Shown here: positions 45,978 to 57,144 of the stretch, in pieces
Layout of the letters: each line of letters starts with the position of its first letter
How positions within the stretch are numbered: position 1 is the stretch's first letter
Source of the DNA: Caldanaerobacter subterraneus
GTDB taxonomy: Bacteria > Bacillota > Thermoanaerobacteria > Thermoanaerobacterales > Thermoanaerobacteraceae
Reading direction: 5' to 3'
Length of the DNA stretch: 57,144 bases
NCBI RefSeq assembly: GCF_004345675.1
Contig: NZ_SLWU01000015.1
Span: forward strand, 1 to 57,144
Notes under the pieces: model-generated
Databases searched by the model: none
What the model was told of the DNA's origin: nothing
Seen by the model: the letters and a program-made list of their open reading frames with translations, nothing else
Translations under genes and position numbers: made by a program

Positions 45978-48900
45978 TTTTTCCTTCTTTTTTCGCCAGC
46001 GCTCTCTCATAGATGTTTTTAGCCTACCTAAGAGGGATTGAAACCAAACAGGGCAGTGGTACCACTCTTGTTCTTCCATGTTTTTAGCCTACCTAAGAGG
46101 GATTGAAACAAATATGTAGCTTCGTCAGGATAGCTTCGCAAATAGCGTTTTTAGCCTACCTAAGAGGGATTGAAACTGTCTTTTTCCCTGTAGCTTCTTC
46201 AAAACGTTTTACAGTTTTTAGCCTACCTAAGAGGGATTGAAACCTACTTCTTTAATTTCATCAGTTGTAACATACATTTCGTTTTTAGCCTACCTAAGAG
46301 GGATTGAAACGTATTCGTATATGCGGTACCAAGGACGGCTGTCTGGTTTTTAGCCTACCTAAGAGGGATTGAAACCCTTTTGCAGGCACTTTTTTATATT
46401 TCACCAAAAAAGTTTTTAGCCTACCTAAGAGGGATTGAAACTTGAGCCTTATGTCTATTTCATTCGCCGATATGTTCCGTTTTTAGCCTACCTAAGAGGG
46501 ATTGAAACAGTTGTTCTACGATAGTGGGGTCTTCTATTTTGACCGTTTTTAGCCTACCTAAGAGGGATTGAAACTACAAATACACTGACGAATGCAACGA
46601 CCCAGACGAGTTTTTAGCCTACCTAAGAGGGATTGAAACCACTACAGCCTCTAGCACATGGAATAACATCAAAAAGTTTTTAGCCTACCTAAGAGGGATT
46701 GAAACCAATTGAAAGCTAAGCTAATTAAATCAGCGTAAAGGTTTTTAGCCTACCTAAGAGGGATTGAAACGCTATTTCGAGAGCCCGCCGGGTATTGGCC
46801 TCCGAGTTTTTAGCCTACCTAAGAGGGATTGAAACGTCGTACTGCTGGTGCTGGAATGTATGTGCTTAGATGTTTTTAGCCTACCTAAGAGGGATTGAAA
46901 CCATATAGGACATTCTACTTCCAAAAGAAACATTATAAGTTTTTAGCCTACCTAAGAGGGATTGAAACTGAAGTAGCTCCGGATGTTACTTCGTATGCAA
47001 CAGTGTTTTTAGCCTACCTAAGAGGGATTGAAACACAGAAAATGGTTTTATTGACAATATAAACGATGTAAGTTTTTAGCCTACCTAAGAGGGATTGAAA
47101 CTGATATTACTAAACACTCTTTTTACAGCAGCTACTTTGGTTTTTAGCCTACCTAAGAGGGATTGAAACCCACTCCAAAACGTGCCCAAAGGAACCCATT
47201 CTTCGGTTTTTAGCCTACCTAAGAGGGATTGAAACGAATGTATGACGGCTGGATTAAATTATATAGAAAAGTTTTTAGCCTACCTAAGAGGGATTGAAAC
47301 CAGCTTTGCAGGCAGCTATAAAGCTGCCGGAAAACAGTTTTTAGCCTACCTAAGAGGGATTGAAACATAGTTGTTAGCTCTTTGTTAGCTCTTTGTTGAT
47401 TCGTTTTTAGCCTACCTAAGAGGGATTGAAACATATTTTTTTAAAAAATTTTTTTATAAAAAAGAGGGGTTTTTAGCCTACCTAAGAGGGATTGAAACAG
47501 AGTAATAGATTATATAAGATGTTATACCAAATCTGTTTTTAGCCTACCTAAGAGGGATTGAAACATAATGCCTTTTTCAGCTCTTCATTTTCTGCCCTAA
47601 GTTTTTAGCCTACCTAAGAGGGATTGAAACTTTTTTACACCTCCTCTATCCAGTCTTCTAATTCGGTTTTTAGCCTACCTAAGAGGGATTGAAACCCTGT
47701 ACCATAGCTTCCCACAAAAAGCAGTCCCAAGCCGTTTTTAGCCTACCTAAGAGGGATTGAAACAGCTGATTGGACACAGCTTACAAACGGCGGAAAGCGT
47801 TTTTAGCCTACCTAAGAGGGATTGAAACTTTTCTGCCCTAAAATTCTCAAATGTCCTCTTCATAGTTTTTAGCCTACCTAAGAGGGATTGAAACCTCAGA
47901 CTAGACACTGGTAGGCTTTTCGGTTCCCTTGTTTTTAGCCTACCTAAGAGGGATTGAAACTTAATTAAATTCATAACAATCCTCCTTTATAATATTTGTT
48001 TTTAGCCTACCTAAGAGGGATTGAAACCATGATGAATAGAAAAGAGAAACAAGCTGCCGAAATGTTTTTAGCCTACCTAAGAGGGATTGAAACGAAGCAT
48101 ATGCATATGCACATGCCATTTTCTATCATGTTTTTAGCCTACCTAAGAGGGATTGAAACTATATAGCTCCGATAAGCGTAGTATCATAATCTTGCAGTTT
48201 TTAGCCTACCTAAGAGGGATTGAAACAGTAGAAATAAACGACCTTGAAGCCTTGCGTGCAGGTTTTTAGCCTACCTAAGAGGGATTGAAACTTTTTCTTA
48301 TGCTGCGAATCTTTCCAATCCCGCAAGTTTTTAGCCTACCTAAGAGGGATTGAAACACTGGAGCTAAAAATATATATGCCCAAGTTGTTTACGTTTTTAG
48401 CCTACCTAAGAGGGATTGAAACTCTCTTTCGATTTCAAATACATGAAAGGCTTTATTGGTTTTTAGCCTACCTAAGAGGGATTGAAACAATTTTTAATAA
48501 TGAAGAATTTGGTAAATTAAGAGTGTTTTTAGCCTACCTAAGAGGGATTGAAACTTGAAGTTATCAAGTATATAACGAATATAGAAAAAGTGTTTTTAGC
48601 CTACCTAAGAGGGATTGAAACCGGCTTTCGTTGCTATAAAGCTTGGAATCAAAGTTTAGTTTTTAGCCTACCTAAGAGGGATTGAAACAGGAGTATGATG
48701 GCACTAAACCTTATATTTCTTTTGTGTTTTTAGCCTACCTAAGAGGGATTGAAACACGAAATATTTATTTTGCTTAATTAGATTTTTAATTTGTTTTTAG
48801 CCTACCTAAGAGGGATTGAAACTCCTGGTTGACCCTAGTCCAGGTTCTACTCCAGATCCTGGTTTTTAGCCTACCTAAGAGGGATTGAAACAATAGAATA

Positions 48901-51900
48901 CGTGTTCCTAGTCTGACGTGCGGAATGTTTTTAGCCTACCTAAGAGGGATTGAAACTAAGAAGACAACCAGATGTTGAAAATGGTGAAATTGCGTTTTTA
49001 GCCTACCTAAGAGGGATTGAAACTTCCAAGCGGTAAACATACCGCTGACGACGGCTTCTTGTTTTTAGCCTACCTAAGAGGGATTGAAACAAAATTCGAT
49101 GCAGGCAACAAGCAAAGCCCATTATAGTTTTTAGCCTACCTAAGAGGGATTGAAACAGCTCTAAAATATTACCTTCTATTCTATTTAAGTCCGGTTTTTA
49201 GCCTACCTAAGAGGGATTGAAACATATTGCAGGCATTTTTGAAAGTCGTAACACTGCAAAAGTTTTTAGCCTACCTAAGAGGGATTGAAACATATTCTTC
49301 AGGTGAAATTTCTTTAATAGTTTCGTGTTTTTAGCCTACCTAAGAGGGATTGAAACTTTTTTGCTGTGCTTGCTACTTTGCCTATCATGCTTGTTTTTAG
49401 CCTACCTAAGAGGGATTGAAACCCTCCTACCTGCAAAGCTGATATAGTTCTGCCAATGCAGTTTTTAGCCTACCTAAGAGGGATTGAAACGCTGTGGCCA
49501 CTACAAAGACTGGGGCCTTTTTTTCTGTTTTTAGCCTACCTAAGAGGGATTGAAACCCCACCCGGCACCACGTGGAGGTGGGAGCTCGCCGGGTTTTTAG
49601 CCTACCTAAGAGGGATTGAAACGGTCTTAGCGGCTGTGTCTCTACCTCGATATAGTTGTTTTTAGCCTACCTAAGAGGGATTGAAACCTGTTGGTTTAAA
49701 CCATATATCTATTTGCCAATTTCCTGTTTTTAGCCTACCTAAGAGGGATTGAAACCTAAACTTAATAGGAAAATTAGCCACAACAAACCTATGTTTTTAG
49801 CCTACCTAAGAGGGATTGAAACAACAAAATCCCACGTAAAAGGACTGTTAGGAAGAACGGTTTTTAGCCTACCTAAGAGGGATTGAAACATTTATGCTTA
49901 CTCCGCTTATGAATGATAGTATTAAGTTTTTAGCCTACCTAAGAGGGATTGAAACCTGATTATCCTGCTTTACTTTCTATAGTTCCTTTTGGTTTTTAGC
50001 CTACCTAAGAGGGATTGAAACACTAAAACAATAGTATCAGTATCGCTATCAACCTTAGTTTTTAGCCTACCTAAGAGGGATTGAAACATTAAGAGAGAGT
50101 GACAGAGTAGGCAGGGTTCCTCCGTTTTTAGCCTACCTAAGAGGGATTGAAACCTCTTTCCCATTATTTTCCCTATGCTCGAATATAAAGTTTTTAGCCT
50201 ACCTAAGAGGGATTGAAACGTTTATAAATCCTCGTCAGAGAGCTGAGTGGATAAAGTTTTTAGCCTACCTAAGAGGGATTGAAACTTAACATCTAAATTA
50301 GAAACTTCCAAAACCTTCTTTAGTTTTTAGCCTACCTAAGAGGGATTGAAACCTAGTTTTAGTAAACTGGAAAGTTATTTCATAAACGTTTTTAGCCTAC
50401 CTAAGAGGGATTGAAACATGAATATTTTAAGTTGAATTCTTGTGGTTATTTTGGTTTTTAGCCTACCTAAGAGGGATTGAAACTTGGTCGTGTTTTTAGC
50501 TTTTTTAGAGATTTGATTGTTTTTAGCCTACCTAAGAGGGATTGAAACATACTTCTTCAACATTTTTAATGCCGCTTGAGCTTGTTTTTAGCCTACCTAA
50601 GAGGGATTGAAACTCAAAAAATTTACCTGGCTATTTTGCCGGTATTGGGTTTTTAGCCTACCTAAGAGGGATTGAAACTCTTGATTCTCCATATAAGCCC
50701 CTCCCTTCAGACTTGTTTTTAGCCTACCTAAGAGGGATTGAAACATTTCTGGTAAACTCATTCTCCACTTCGCTGAGCAAGGTTTTTAGCCTACCTAAGA
50801 GGGATTGAAACTTTGGTCATACGCTCGGAGCACTGGCTTGGACTTCGAGTTTTTAGCCTACCTAAGAGGGATTGAAACCGGAACGGTTTAGTAAAGTATG
50901 ACGAAACCGCTCATGGTTTTTAGCCTACCTAAGAGGGATTGAAACCTTCATTTTCCCTTTGACTGCTAGCTGTTTCAATGCCTCGTTTTTAGCCTACCTA
51001 AGAGGGATTGAAACTAAAATTTCTCTGCCCAAGGTTTCATAGTATCACCCGTTTTTAGCCTACCTAAGAGGGATTGAAACTGCGGCAAAAGCCACTATTC
51101 ATCGCTATTAGAACAGTGTTTTTAGCCTACCTAAGAGGGATTGAAACTACAGATTTTAGGTGTATTAGGTGCTGCATACCCTAAGTTTTTAGCCTACCTA
51201 AGAGGGATTGAAACCTCATACTCGCAAGAGCTTCAGCTTCACGATAGTACGTTTTTAGCCTACCTAAGAGGGATTGAAACATGTTTTAGGCACTTGCTAC
51301 CACCTCGCTACATAGAAGTTTTTAGCCTACCTAAGAGGGATTGAAACAGTACAGTACATTTTCACCAATTTTCTCTCACAAAGTTTTTAGCCTACCTAAG
51401 AGGGATTGAAACACACTGCCAATGTTCTTCGGGGTCAAATGGTGGATGTTTTTAGCCTACCTAAGAGGGATTGAAACTTCGTGTGGAGGAACGAAGGCAA
51501 GAGAGGTTCGACACGTTTTTAGCCTACCTAAGAGGGATTGAAACTCTAATTCGTTTATGTCATCTACTGAATGCCAATTTAGTTTTTAGCCTACCTAAGA
51601 GGGATTGAAACTTTAGAGCGATTCTACCAGTGACATTAGGACAGCCAGTTTTTAGCCTACCTAAGAGGGATTGAAACAACATTATTTTTTCAACTATTAT
51701 CAGGTTTTATTCAAGTTTTTAGCCTACCTAAGAGGGATTGAAACTAAGAAATTTCCTCATAGTAGTGGTCCCATAAACGGGTGTTTTTAGCCTACCTAAG
51801 AGGGATTGAAACGCTCCAAAGTAAAATACTCATCATCATCTCCATCCGTTTTTAGCCTACCTAAGAGGGATTGAAACTCGATAAAGCCATTCTCTGTTAG

Positions 51901-54900
51901 TATAGCGGGCATGTTTTTAGCCTACCTAAGAGGGATTGAAACTCTAGAAGATATTGACGTATCATTCTAGAAATTTCTAGGTTTTTAGCCTACCTAAGAG
52001 GGATTGAAACGAACGATCAACTAACTAGAGGAGCATTTGTTGCGTTACGTTTTTAGCCTACCTAAGAGGGATTGAAACTTATCCATTTGCCTACTCCTAG
52101 TTTTTTTGCTTGCTCCGTTTTTAGCCTACCTAAGAGGGATTGAAACCGCAATATATCATTCGGTATTAGCGTAAAATTTCCTGTTTTTAGCCTACCTAAG
52201 AGGGATTGAAACCTCATTCAACTCGACTAATTCATAAGTCCTTTCAAGTTTTTAGCCTACCTAAGAGGGATTGAAACCTACCAAAATTATCTTTGCTGTA
52301 ATTACAATACCTAGTTTTTAGCCTACCTAAGAGGGATTGAAACAGTAATACAAATCCATGAAATTTAGGGGGTAAAACAGTTTTTAGCCTACCTAAGAGG
52401 GATTGAAACATTAGTATACTCCCGTTCTTGATAACAACAAATCTTTGGTGTTTTTAGCCTACCTAAGAGGGATTGAAACAGAAAGCCGAACAATTAGCAG
52501 TATCATTCCAACCGGTTTTTAGCCTACCTAAGAGGGATTGAAACTAATCAGGTGTTCCAAACCTTACATATGCCTGAAACGTTTTTAGCCTACCTAAGAG
52601 GGATTGAAACACCCATTTCTCGGGAGGCTATCATTTCGTCCTTTCCCGTTTTTAGCCTACCTAAGAGGGATTGAAACGAGTAAGTTCTGCAGTTAATCTG
52701 CTCCCTCTCTTCCGTTTTTAGCCTACCTAAGAGGGATTGAAACCCGTAGATGGAAGCGACATAGAGGAAAATTCCAATCGTTTTTAGCCTACCTAAGAGG
52801 GATTGAAACTATATGGGAAGGAGAACGAATGGAGTAAATATCCAGCACGTTTTTAGCCTACCTAAGAGGGATTGAAACTTTGTTTTCTGGAAGGTAGTTA
52901 TATCATCCGGTATGGTTTTTAGCCTACCTAAGAGGGATTGAAACCTTAATAAATTCTATATACTTTTGTATGTCTATTTCTAGTTTTTAGCCTACCTAAG
53001 AGGGATTGAAACACTAATCGGTACCATTCCTCTCTCTCTTTCTTACTCAGTTTTTAGCCTACCTAAGAGGGATTGAAACCGAATAAACGAGATAGTCGTT
53101 CGTGAAGGAGATTTCTGTTTTTAGCCTACCTAAGAGGGATTGAAACCTTCAAGACTACGGAATACCTTACGTAACAGAATCGTTTTTAGCCTACCTAAGA
53201 GGGATTGAAACAGCTCCGGGACGACCACGGACTTCATCAAGCTGAAAGTTTTTAGCCTACCTAAGAGGGATTGAAACACTCATCGTATGGTTTTTCCCTC
53301 TCAATGAAGTCAATCGTTTTTAGCCTACCTAAGAGGGATTGAAACTCCAAAATCCATCACAAGTTCTTCATCGTATACGAGTTTTTAGCCTACCTAAGAG
53401 GGATTGAAACGTTTGTTCTTCGTATGTTAAGTAGAAACCTCCATCCTCGTTTTTAGCCTACCTAAGAGGGATTGAAACATGGCATTCCGGTTACCTTGAC
53501 GCCCGTGGATGATAGTTTTTAGCCTACCTAAGAGGGATTGAAACTATTTGGCCAACACATAGGTTGGTTAGGAAGTCCAGGTTTTTAGCCTACCTAAGAG
53601 GGATTGAAACACGGCCTTCAACATCGTAGCCGGTTCCAACATGGCGAGTTTTTAGCCTACCTAAGAGGGATTGAAACCAGAAATGCTGGCTCAGAAACAC
53701 GGCCTGGTCCCGCAAGTTTTTAGCCTACCTAAGAGGGATTGAAACGTTATAGCAACACCGTTAGCTCCTTTACCCCGTAAAGTTTTTAGCCTACCTAAGA
53801 GGGATTGAAACCGTCCCAGGTGTTATGCTCCATGTTTAACCTCCGCAGTTTTTAGCCTACCTAAGAGGGATTGAAACGGTACATCCCTAAACACGCTGCC
53901 CATGGAAAGCACCTCGTTTTTAGCCTACCTAAGAGGGATTGAAACCTGGTGGAGGTTGCAGTATTTGGCCGCAAACTCTATTGTTTTTAGCCTACCTAAG
54001 AGGGATTGAAACTTTATCATGAGCTTCAAGCAGAAAAAGCGAGATTGGTTTTTAGCCTACCTAAGAGGGATTGAAACCCTCCTACAAGTTTAAAACCTTT
54101 TGCTGACTATTTAGCGTTTTTAGCCTACCTAAGAGGGATTGAAACTGTAGGTATTACCTCAGACCCAGCGTCATATATTTCAGTTTTTAGCCTACCTAAG
54201 AGGGATTGAAACTAATTACGACAGGTACTCCCCAATCTACAAGAATTTCAGTTTTTAGCCTACCTAAGAGGGATTGAAACATGTCCAGAACAAATTCTCG
54301 CTCCTGTACAGTGCTAGTTTTTAGCCTACCTAAGAGGGATTGAAACCTAGGCGCCTGCAACTATTCATGTCCGTGGTGCAAGCGTTTTTAGCCTACCTAA
54401 GAGGGATTGAAACGTGTTCTGTTATTTGCCTGTATAATTTAATCCAACCGGTTTTTAGCCTACCTAAGAGGGATTGAAACCCTTTCATACTTAGTAGCTT
54501 TTCTTTTGTGGGCAAGGTTTTTAGCCTACCTAAGAGGGATTGAAACGCAGTTGTAATCATAAATAGAATTGGTTGTTCTCTTGCGTTTTTAGCCTACCTA
54601 AGAGGGATTGAAACTCTATCCCCTTTTTAAAAGGGGAAATAACATACGTACAGTTTTTAGCCTACCTAAGAGGGATTGAAACACTTTTCAATATCGCTTC
54701 AATATAATTCATTGCTCTGTTTTTAGCCTACCTAAGAGGGATTGAAACCTGCATTTTCTAGTTGGGAAGATATGCTTAGCAAAGGTTTTTAGCCTACCTA
54801 AGAGGGATTGAAACTGATACAAGCGGGTTTGAGGGTGATAAAAATTTTTTAAGTTTTTAGCCTACCTAAGAGGGATTGAAACAGTTTCGCTACCATTGTT

Positions 54901-57010
54901 TTTCTCTTGTGTAGCCTTGTTTTTAGCCTACCTAAGAGGGATTGAAACTAGACTGGTAGCATTGGCTTTAAAGAAGGCAGGAGTGTTTTTAGCCTACCTA
55001 AGAGGGATTGAAACATCATCGGCACTGTCAGGGCAGGTAAAGACGGTACAAGTTTTTAGCCTACCTAAGAGGGATTGAAACCATTTTCTCCTACCACCCA
55101 GCGGTCTATGTTTGCTAAGTTTTTAGCCTACCTAAGAGGGATTGAAACCTTTTCACTTGTTCCAAAACCTGAGGCCCAAAGTTGTTTTTAGCCTACCTAA
55201 GAGGGATTGAAACTTTTGGGTATTGCTATTTTAGCTGCTTCATCAATTAAGTTTTTAGCCTACCTAAGAGGGATTGAAACCGTTCTCTTCATCTGTATAT
55301 CCGCTAAGCTTTTCGATGTTTTTAGCCTACCTAAGAGGGATTGAAACTACTCCTTCAAGTAATATTGACTATATTGAAAGAGTTGTTTTTAGCCTACCTA
55401 AGAGGGATTGAAACGTCTATAAACAGTGCTGGGTACAGGCTGTCCAATATGTTTTTAGCCTACCTAAGAGGGATTGAAACGAAGCTTGTCAATCTCGCCG
55501 GCAATCTGTTCTTTTGGTTTTTAGCCTACCTAAGAGGGATTGAAACGCATTTCGATATCGGACAATCGCTTCTCAACAGCTTGTTTTTAGCCTACCTAAG
55601 AGGGATTGAAACGAGCGTAATTTCTACTATACCAGTTTAATTATAACAGTTTTTAGCCTACCTAAGAGGGATTGAAACGTTTAATTATAACACCCTTTAA
55701 AATACCTGTCAAGGTTTTTAGCCTACCTAAGAGGGATTGAAACGTTCGGGTTCACTATCTGGATTGTCCTTCCACCGCTTCGTTTTTAGCCTACCTAAGA
55801 GGGATTGAAACGTTTAATTATAACACCCTTTAAAATACCTGTCAAGTGTTTTTAGCCTACCTAAGAGGGATTGAAACGCGGGGGTGACCGGGCTGAAATT
55901 AAAAGCTCTGGCAAAGTTTTTAGCCTACCTAAGAGGGATTGAAACCCATTCAATCCAGAAACGAATTGGCAATGTCGCAGAGTTTTTAGCCTACCTAAGA
56001 GGGATTGAAACGGTGAAATGAAGGTAGAAGATGTACCGCTTGCTCCTGTTTTTAGCCTACCTAAGAGGGATTGAAACATTTTTTCTTTAATTCATCTTTT
56101 TCGGTGTTTATATATGTTTTTAGCCTACCTAAGAGGGATTGAAACCCTGTTGATGCCTTGTAGTAACAAATTCTTCCCCACAGTTTTTAGCCTACCTAAG
56201 AGGGATTGAAACCTTATTTTGCAACATACCTTCATGCAGAGCTTCTTTTGGTTTTTAGCCTACCTAAGAGGGATTGAAACCAGCTACTAAATGCTTACAA
56301 AAAAGCTTATGAGTTTGTTTTTAGCCTACCTAAGAGGGATTGAAACATATTAAGAACAACAATTGTTTGGTTAGGAATAGGGTTTTTAGCCTACCTAAGA
56401 GGGATTGAAACTTCTTTTATTATCATCCTTATAAATCTGATACCCTGTGTTTTTAGCCTACCTAAGAGGGATTGAAACTTCAGGGCAAGTGATTAAGATG
56501 ATGAGGAAATTTTTAGTTTTTAGCCTACCTAAGAGGGATTGAAACTTTTGGTAGCTAATTGCCTATTTGGTAGGTTCAATCATAGTTTTTAGCCTACCTA
56601 AGAGGGATTGAAACACAATTGCAATGTCGCCTTTACGGCTTTGAATGTAGTTTTTAGCCTACCTAAGAGGGATTGAAACTACTTTCATTATTTCTTTCGT
56701 CCACTCTTCCGCATCTGTTTTTAGCCTACCTAAGAGGGATTGAAACCTATATAGAAACCGGGAAAAGAGGCATAAAAGCCGAGTTTTTAGCCTACCTAAG
56801 AGGGATTGAAACTCCTTTACACAGTCTCGGTTTGGCGTTCTTCATCACGTTTTTAGCCTACCTAAGAGGGATTGAAACTTGCTCAAATATTATTGAAATA
56901 GGAGGGATAGTATGGTTTTTAGCCTACCTAAGAGGGATTGAAACCTTTTTTAGTCATTCTGAATTCATCTCCTTCTCAAGGTTTTTAGCCTACCTAAGAG
57001 GGATTGAAAC

Positions 57011-57116
57011 TCGTTTAAATTCTTTAGCTTCTTGCTTTCTGCTACCTAGTTTTTAGCCTACCTAAGAGGGATTGAAACTCGTTTAAATTCTTTAGCTTCT
57101 TGCTTTCTGCTACCTA
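57011..57116 (+). repeat. Second tandem unit duplication at the window edge
   Basis: Spacers 57011-57048 and 57079-57116 are identical over 38 nt, a duplicated 68-bp unit. The array continues past it. Confidence 0.95.
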
Positions 57117-57144
57117 GTTTTTAGCCTACCTAAGAGGGATTGAA

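Larger units (their letters stand above)
33167..57144 (+). CRISPR. Very long CRISPR array, ~360 units, open at the right edge
   Basis: 30-bp repeats start GTTTTTAGCC, have TACCTAAGAG in the middle and end GGATTGAAAC; spacers are about 34-39 nt. The first fifteen units average 66.6 bp, giving about 360 repeats in this window. The last repeat (57117) is cut by the window edge, so the true array is longer. The 3' end ATTGAAAC is the usual 8-nt crRNA handle, and with the leader and promoter on the left it sets transcription to the plus strand. The repeat is only weakly foldable, as common for Cas6b-type systems. Read by eye, repeats are nearly invariant with one variant at 45948. Leader, cas6 and both effector modules are intact, so the array is probably active. 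Spacers show no interruption by insertion elements. Confidence 0.99.

Noticed and set aside
33389-57056. Many short open frames on both strands with repeated FLAYLRGIET or FQSLLGRLK peptides
   Set aside because: These are the CRISPR repeat and its complement translated in one frame; spacers supply the varying parts. No ribosome-binding sites or independent evidence of coding.
33167-57144. Self-targeting spacers against genes in this window
   Set aside because: I saw no clear match by eye, but I could not do an exhaustive comparison, so I make no claim either way.

Overview
The window looks like chromosome from a thermophilic, anaerobic, spore-related Firmicute of the Thermoanaerobacter/Caldanaerobacter type. 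The basis is low G+C, strong Shine-Dalgarno sites with GTG/TTG starts, a sufCBDSU operon, a spore-photoproduct-lyase relative, an HtrA/CxxH-CxxC/RlmH gene run, and a I-B plus III-B CRISPR-Cas locus laid out like that of Thermotoga maritima. The genus is inferred from these traits and not from any database search.

Region 1 (1-14.5 kb) is mostly housekeeping: murA; an HtrA-type protease whose start codon lies inside a 12-bp inverted repeat; a small CxxH/CxxC protein; two convergent and differently degenerate RlmH-like proteins 1 nt apart; tyrS; a nucleosidase overlapping an SPL-family radical-SAM gene; a remnant of a pullulanase-like gene; a thioredoxin-glutaredoxin fusion; an orphan groES; the SUF iron-sulfur operon with a candidate Rrf2/IscR operator; and a minus-strand copper-amine-oxidase-N/GH18 protein.

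Region 2 (14.6-32.7 kb) is one co-oriented CRISPR-Cas locus: cas6; a CARF protein fused to a LuxR-type helix-turn-helix; a small Csx15-like protein; a Csx1-type CARF-HEPN RNase; cmr1-cmr6 (type III-B, cyclase GGDD present, no HD domain on Cmr2); then cas8b-cas7-cas5-cas3-cas4-cas1-cas2 (type I-B). The likely division of labour is that I-B destroys DNA through Cas3, while III-B cuts RNA and makes cyclic oligoadenylate. That second messenger would be read by Csx1 and possibly by the CARF-HTH regulator and the Csx15-like protein. One Cas6 and one repeat type would feed both effectors. A perfect 19-bp palindrome just upstream of the CARF-HTH gene is a candidate operator for it.

Region 3 (32.7 kb to the right edge) is a leader with an 11-bp-stem hairpin and a good promoter, followed by one uninterrupted CRISPR array of about 360 units (estimated from a mean unit of 66.6 bp). 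The array runs off the window in mid-repeat. It contains tandem unit duplications, spacers re-acquired from the same protospacers with slipped 3' ends, spacers from opposite strands of one target, spacer pairs that look like allelic versions of the same phage genes, and one spacer carrying two perfect DnaA boxes. Open reading frames across the array are translated repeat and not genes.
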